A stretch of 9,013 nt of DNA from Deltaproteobacteria bacterium (GTDB lineage Bacteria > Desulfobacterota > Binatia > UBA9968). The translations under genes and the position numbers were made by a program. The notes under the pieces were generated by a model. It was not told the DNA's origin and searched no databases. It saw only the letters and a program-made list of their open reading frames with translations. Numbering within the stretch: the stretch's first letter is position 1; every line of letters starts with the position of its first letter. Shown here in pieces: positions 6,160-9,013 of the stretch. The stretch lies in contig VBKX01000047.1 in the NCBI GenBank assembly GCA_005879435.1, positions 1 through 9,013 of the forward strand, written 5' to 3'.

Positions 6160-7029
6160 GTGGCGCAATCCTGGTTGCAACTTTCGATTCGCACCGGCGC
6201 GGCGAGTATTGACGCGCTTTCTAACGTTGTCATCGAGCGAGGGTCGCCGGGCGTTGTTCTAAAACGCGACGGACTGGATGCTTTTTTTCCGACGTCGCAC
6301 GATAACGCAGCGCTGCGGCGGGAAATCAGACGCTCTGTAGTTAAAGTCACTCGGCTCAACTCCCGCGCCGCCAGTCCGCGGCTCCAATGGAAGTTCATCA
6401 AACCAGAAAACTGGGAACAATCCTGGAAACGATTCATCAAGCCGCGGCGCGTCGGCAAATCGTTCTGGGTTACGCCGCCGTGGCTCGAGCCGCCGAAGTT
6501 TCGCCGCCGTCGCGTGATTGTCATGGACCCCGGTATGGCCTTCGGCACCGGCACGCACGCGACGACCCGCGGCTGCATGGAATTCCTTGAAGTGGTCGCC
6601 CATAAGCTTGCCGGAAAGAAATTCACGGCGCTCGACGTCGGCACGGGATCGGGCATATTGTCCATCGCCTTGGCACTGTTGGGCGCCACGGAAATCTGGG
6701 CCATTGATAACGATCCGGTCGCCGTGAAGGTTGCTGGCGAAAATTTGCGCGCCAATCGCGTCGCTGAACGAATTCGTTTGAGCGAGAAGAAACTAGTTGC
6801 GATCAGACGAACTTTTACAGTGGTGGTCGCCAATCTAACTGCGGAGACGATGGTCGAGCTTGCCGACGCGCTGAAGAAACGCGTGACGCCGGCAGGGTAC
6901 TTGGTCTTGTCTGGGATCTTGTATCAACAAGCCGCTGCCGTCGTGCGCCGATTCGCGGAAAATTTTCGGCTCATCGAGCGCCGCCGAAAACGGGAGTGGG
7001 TAACCCTGCTGTTGCGCCGCAAAGCTTAA
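6160..7029 (+). CDS. prmA: Ribosomal protein L11 methyltransferase PrmA
   Basis: PrmA is a cytosolic SAM-dependent enzyme that methylates amino groups of ribosomal protein L11. The 289-residue length suits the family. The N-terminal substrate-recognition part has the ENWEQSWKRFIKP and TPPWLEP pattern. The catalytic domain follows: MAFGTGTHATTRGCMEFLE (F128 to H133), the SAM-binding loop LDVGTGSGILS (residues 158-168), the acidic ribose-contact strand IDNDP (182-186), and VVVANLTAE with N225, the typical AN-(I/L) motif. The start is GTG 6160. An in-frame TAA lies only 9 nt upstream (6151-6153), so no longer start exists, and the downstream residues already match the usual PrmA N-terminus (WLQLSI). 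No good Shine-Dalgarno is seen. It leads a plus-strand run, with rsmE starting 6 nt after its stop. Identification is secure. Confidence 0.95.
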   Translation: MAQSWLQLSIRTGAASIDALSNVVIERGSPGVVLKRDGLDAFFPTSHDNAALRREIRRSVVKVTRLNSRAASPRLQWKFIKPENWEQSWKRFIKPRRVGKSFWVTPPWLEPPKFRRRRVIVMDPGMAFGTGTHATTRGCMEFLEVVAHKLAGKKFTALDVGTGSGILSIALALLGATEIWAIDNDPVAVKVAGENLRANRVAERIRLSEKKLVAIRRTFTVVVANLTAETMVELADALKKRVTPAGYLVLSGILYQQAAAVVRRFAENFRLIERRRKREWVTLLLRRKA

Positions 7030-7035
7030 ATTACG

Positions 7036-7776
7036 ATGGCGCGTTTTTTTCTGCCAAAAGAAAAGATTCACGGGGACCGCGGCGTCATCGATGGCCAGGA
7101 ACTCGCCCATTTGAGCAGAGTCTTGCGGCTTCGCGCCGGCGACTCCGTTACCGTATTCGACGATTCCGGCTGGGAGCACGACGCTTTGATCGATTCGCTG
7201 ACCCCGATGCAGGGTGAGCTAAAAATTCTTCGTTCTTACGAAACCAAACGGGAGTCGGTATTGCCGATCACTCTGGCCGTCGGTCTGATCAAGGGAGAAA
7301 AAATCGACTTGGTCGTGGAAAAAGCCACCGAGCTCGGCGTGCAGAAAATAATCCCTTTTGTTTCAAACTATGCCGTGCCAAAGTTGGACCGAGAAAAGAT
7401 CAGCAAGCGAACTGCGCGCTGGCAAAAGATCGCCGTAAGCGCGGCAAAGCAGTGCGGTCGAGCGCGCGTGCCGGAAATTCTACCGCTCTGTGATTTTTCC
7501 TGGTTAGTTAGCCAGCCGTGGCCGCAATCGCTGAAGCTGATCTTTTGGGAGCAGGAGTCGGATCAATCGTTGCATCAGGTCTACGAAAAGCACCACGAAG
7601 CCACGGCGGTACTCGTTGCAGTCGGACCGGAAGGCGGTTTTACTATGGATGAAGCCGAGGCGGCCCGATCGCGAGGTTTCGAGCCGGTGCAGATCGGCAA
7701 GCGGATACTCCGCGCTGAAACGGCGGCGATAACCGCGCTCGCCCTCGTGCAGTTTCTCTGGGGAGATCTAAAATAG
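7036..7776 (+). CDS. rsmE: 16S rRNA m3U1498 methyltransferase RsmE
   Basis: RsmE is a SPOUT-class enzyme that methylates N3 of U1498 in 16S rRNA within the small ribosomal subunit. The protein is 246 residues, a normal length. An N-terminal PUA-like RNA-binding part (MARFFLPKE to about residue 70, with HLSRVLRLRAGD) precedes the knotted catalytic domain. Characteristic stretches are KGEKIDLVVEKATELGVQKI, SAAKQCGR, VGPEGGFT (from residue 196) and RILRAETAAITAL (residues 224-236), which form the SAM-binding knot. ATG 7036 begins 6 nt after the prmA stop, so the two are surely co-transcribed, a common pairing of translation-related methyltransferases. No strong Shine-Dalgarno is visible; translation may be coupled to prmA. 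Confidence 0.96.
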   Translation: MARFFLPKEKIHGDRGVIDGQELAHLSRVLRLRAGDSVTVFDDSGWEHDALIDSLTPMQGELKILRSYETKRESVLPITLAVGLIKGEKIDLVVEKATELGVQKIIPFVSNYAVPKLDREKISKRTARWQKIAVSAAKQCGRARVPEILPLCDFSWLVSQPWPQSLKLIFWEQESDQSLHQVYEKHHEATAVLVAVGPEGGFTMDEAEAARSRGFEPVQIGKRILRAETAAITALALVQFLWGDLK

Positions 7777-7843
7777 CCTAAGCTTGCTTCGGCTGCAGGC
7801 TCTCTCTAGCATGAATGAATCTTAACCGAGTTTTTAGGACGCC

Positions 7844-8533
7844 ATGAATTGTCAAAACTGTGATGCGCCGGTATTGCAATCGGACGAGCGCTGCGAAAAG
7901 TGCGGCGCCAAATTGCTCCACCGACGAACGTTTTTAGGCACGCCCAAAAGTGAAGATTTTACTTTGACAGCCGACGAGTCGGCGATTGAGCTTGAAGAAC
8001 CGGTGCCCGAAGAAGATCCGTGGTTTCTGTCCCAATCGGAATTTGCGAGAGCCCCGCACGCGGCTGTGATAAAAAATGCCGCGCCGCTGCCGCCGCGTTA
8101 CGGAGGATTTTGGCGGCGGCTCGGCGCGTTTATGATCGACCTCGTGATGATCTTTTTGCTCTGCTCTGTGATGGGAGTTATGGCGTACGTCGGCTATAAA
8201 GTTGGTCTCGCCGCTCATTATCGAAGGGTGTCATTGGGCAATGCGAGTCCGCTTGTGGTATTGCTAGCATTTGCCTGGGTCTTCCTGACGACGGCTTATT
8301 TTGTCGTGTTTCACGGCATGGACGGTCAGACGATCGGCAAATCCGTATTCCACCTGCGCGTCGTCGGCGCCGCGCAACAACGGATCAGTTATCGACGCGC
8401 GGCACTGCGTTGGCTAGGAACTTTCGGACTCGGCGTGGCAAGCATCGGAGTGAGTCTACTTTGGATACTCTGGAGTCGGGAGAAGCGCGGTTGGCATGAT
8501 TACCTGGCGCGCACCTGGGTGATTCAGGATTGA
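7844..8533 (+). CDS. RDD family membrane protein with N-terminal zinc ribbon
   Basis: This 229-residue protein joins two modules. Residues 1-21 contain a double CxxC zinc ribbon (C3, C6, C17, C20). An acidic, probably unstructured linker spans about 35-65. An RDD domain follows from about residue 86: YGGFWRRLGAFMID holds the conserved Arg and Asp (R91/R92, D99), and GMDGQTIGKSVFHLRVVG (158-175) is the conserved loop between membrane helices. Hydrophobic segments lie near 95-117, 137-156 and 191-211, giving an inner-membrane protein with the zinc ribbon probably cytoplasmic. RDD proteins are poorly characterised; ion or small-molecule transport has been suggested for some. ATG 7844 has AGGA (7836-7839) upstream. 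It starts 67 nt after rsmE and ends 20 nt before gshB, so it probably belongs to the same run. Function unknown. Confidence 0.88.
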   Translation: MNCQNCDAPVLQSDERCEKCGAKLLHRRTFLGTPKSEDFTLTADESAIELEEPVPEEDPWFLSQSEFARAPHAAVIKNAAPLPPRYGGFWRRLGAFMIDLVMIFLLCSVMGVMAYVGYKVGLAAHYRRVSLGNASPLVVLLAFAWVFLTTAYFVVFHGMDGQTIGKSVFHLRVVGAAQQRISYRRAALRWLGTFGLGVASIGVSLLWILWSREKRGWHDYLARTWVIQD

Positions 8534-8553
8534 GCGGCGCGGACTGAAAGTTT

Positions 8554-9013
8554 ATGCGGAATTTAAAAATCGGCGTCGTGATGGATCCCATCGATAAAAT
8601 CAACATCGATAAGGACACGACTTTCGTTTTGATGTTGGAAGCCCAGCGGCGCGGCCATGAAATCTACTTCATGGAGCTCGATGATTTGTATCTTCGCGGC
8701 GGTACGCCGCAGGGTCGCTATCGCAGGCTCGAACTGGCGCGGGCCACGCCGCATGCTCACGTGGGGGCGGGACGGGACGGCGCGCTTGAAGATTTCGACA
8801 GCCTCTGGATGCGCAAGGACCCGCCCTTCGATTTGAAGTTTTTTTTCGCGACTCATTTGCTGAGCTTGATCGACCAGAGCAAGTGTTTCGTCATGAACAA
8901 TCCGAAAGGTTTGCGCGAAGCCAACGAAAAACTCTATGCGCTGCGCTTCCCCGAGCAAATCCCCCAGACTCTGGTGAGCAGCAGCATGGAACGGCTGAAA
9001 GCCTTTTTAACGC
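8554..9013 (+). CDS. gshB: Glutathione synthetase GshB (N-terminal part, continues beyond window)
   Basis: GshB joins gamma-glutamylcysteine and glycine with ATP, the second step of glutathione synthesis, in the cytoplasm. The visible 153 residues of about 315 cover the N-terminal substrate domain. They closely follow the proteobacterial enzyme: IGVVMDPIDKINIDKDTTF (residues 6-24), LEAQRRGHEIYFMELDDLYL, LWMRKDPPFD (84-93), and NNPKGLREANEKLYAL (from residue 115). The ATP-grasp domain lies outside the window. ATG 8554 starts 20 nt after the RDD gene stop; the ribosome site is weak (CTGAAAG). Adjacent rsmE and gshB are also found in E. coli, so this order supports both calls. A gshA gene is not in view. 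Confidence 0.95.
   Translation, partial: MRNLKIGVVMDPIDKINIDKDTTFVLMLEAQRRGHEIYFMELDDLYLRGGTPQGRYRRLELARATPHAHVGAGRDGALEDFDSLWMRKDPPFDLKFFFATHLLSLIDQSKCFVMNNPKGLREANEKLYALRFPEQIPQTLVSSSMERLKAFLT

Noticed and set aside
6030..6833. A 267-codon open frame on the minus strand over prmA
   Set aside because: It lies opposite the diagnostic PrmA motifs and its product is low-complexity Ser/Thr/Arg-rich without any family pattern.
7774..7806. Imperfect AGCCT...AGGCT stem after rsmE as an intrinsic terminator
   Set aside because: The stem is short and interrupted, and is followed by CTCTCT rather than a T run; read-through into the RDD gene is more likely.

Overview
The window reads as a piece of chromosome from an uncultured, moderately GC-rich Gram-negative bacterium. 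My best guess is a soil or subsurface lineage near the old Deltaproteobacteria (Binatia, Tectomicrobia or similar). The guess rests on gene style (FbpA-like binding protein, stand-alone dihydroorotase-like amidohydrolase, FAH-family protein, DUF1015), on gshB beside rsmE as in Proteobacteria, and on a palindrome of a kind I associate with such genomes. No 16S or marker comparison was possible. Nearly all the sequence is coding. I see no tRNA, rRNA, CRISPR array, transposase or phage gene.

Layout. Positions 1-1166 (minus) hold a two-domain iron-type ABC permease that runs off the left edge; its 5' end is unclear and may carry a frameshift. Positions 1179-2189 (minus) hold its periplasmic binding protein, transcribed first. 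A 155-bp divergent region (2190-2344) contains a near-consensus sigma-70 promoter firing right, a weaker candidate firing left, and a small inverted repeat joining the two -35 boxes. Positions 2345-3727 (plus) encode a dihydroorotase/hydantoinase-like cyclic amidohydrolase with a full set of metal ligands. A perfect 29-bp palindrome (3757-3785) sits between this gene and the convergent DUF1015 gene. Positions 3806-6033 (minus) are a two-gene operon: a FAH-family protein followed by DUF1015. Positions 6160-9013 (plus) are a tight run: prmA, rsmE, a zinc-ribbon RDD membrane protein, and the N-terminal half of gshB.

How the genes may work together. The binding protein and permease form an importer whose ATPase is not visible, perhaps lying beyond the left edge. 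The amidohydrolase is divergent from it and may act on the imported compound or a related one; this is inference from arrangement only. The FAH-DUF1015 pair looks metabolic but of unknown substrate. The FAH protein lacks the His/Glu pair used by characterised FAHD1-type enzymes. The right-hand run is housekeeping: L11 methylation (PrmA), 16S rRNA m3U1498 methylation (RsmE) and glutathione synthesis (GshB), with an uncharacterised membrane protein between rsmE and gshB. I did not find a convincing new multi-gene system. The points most worth a second look are the FAH active-site change, the shared divergent control region, the palindrome, and the permease 5' end.
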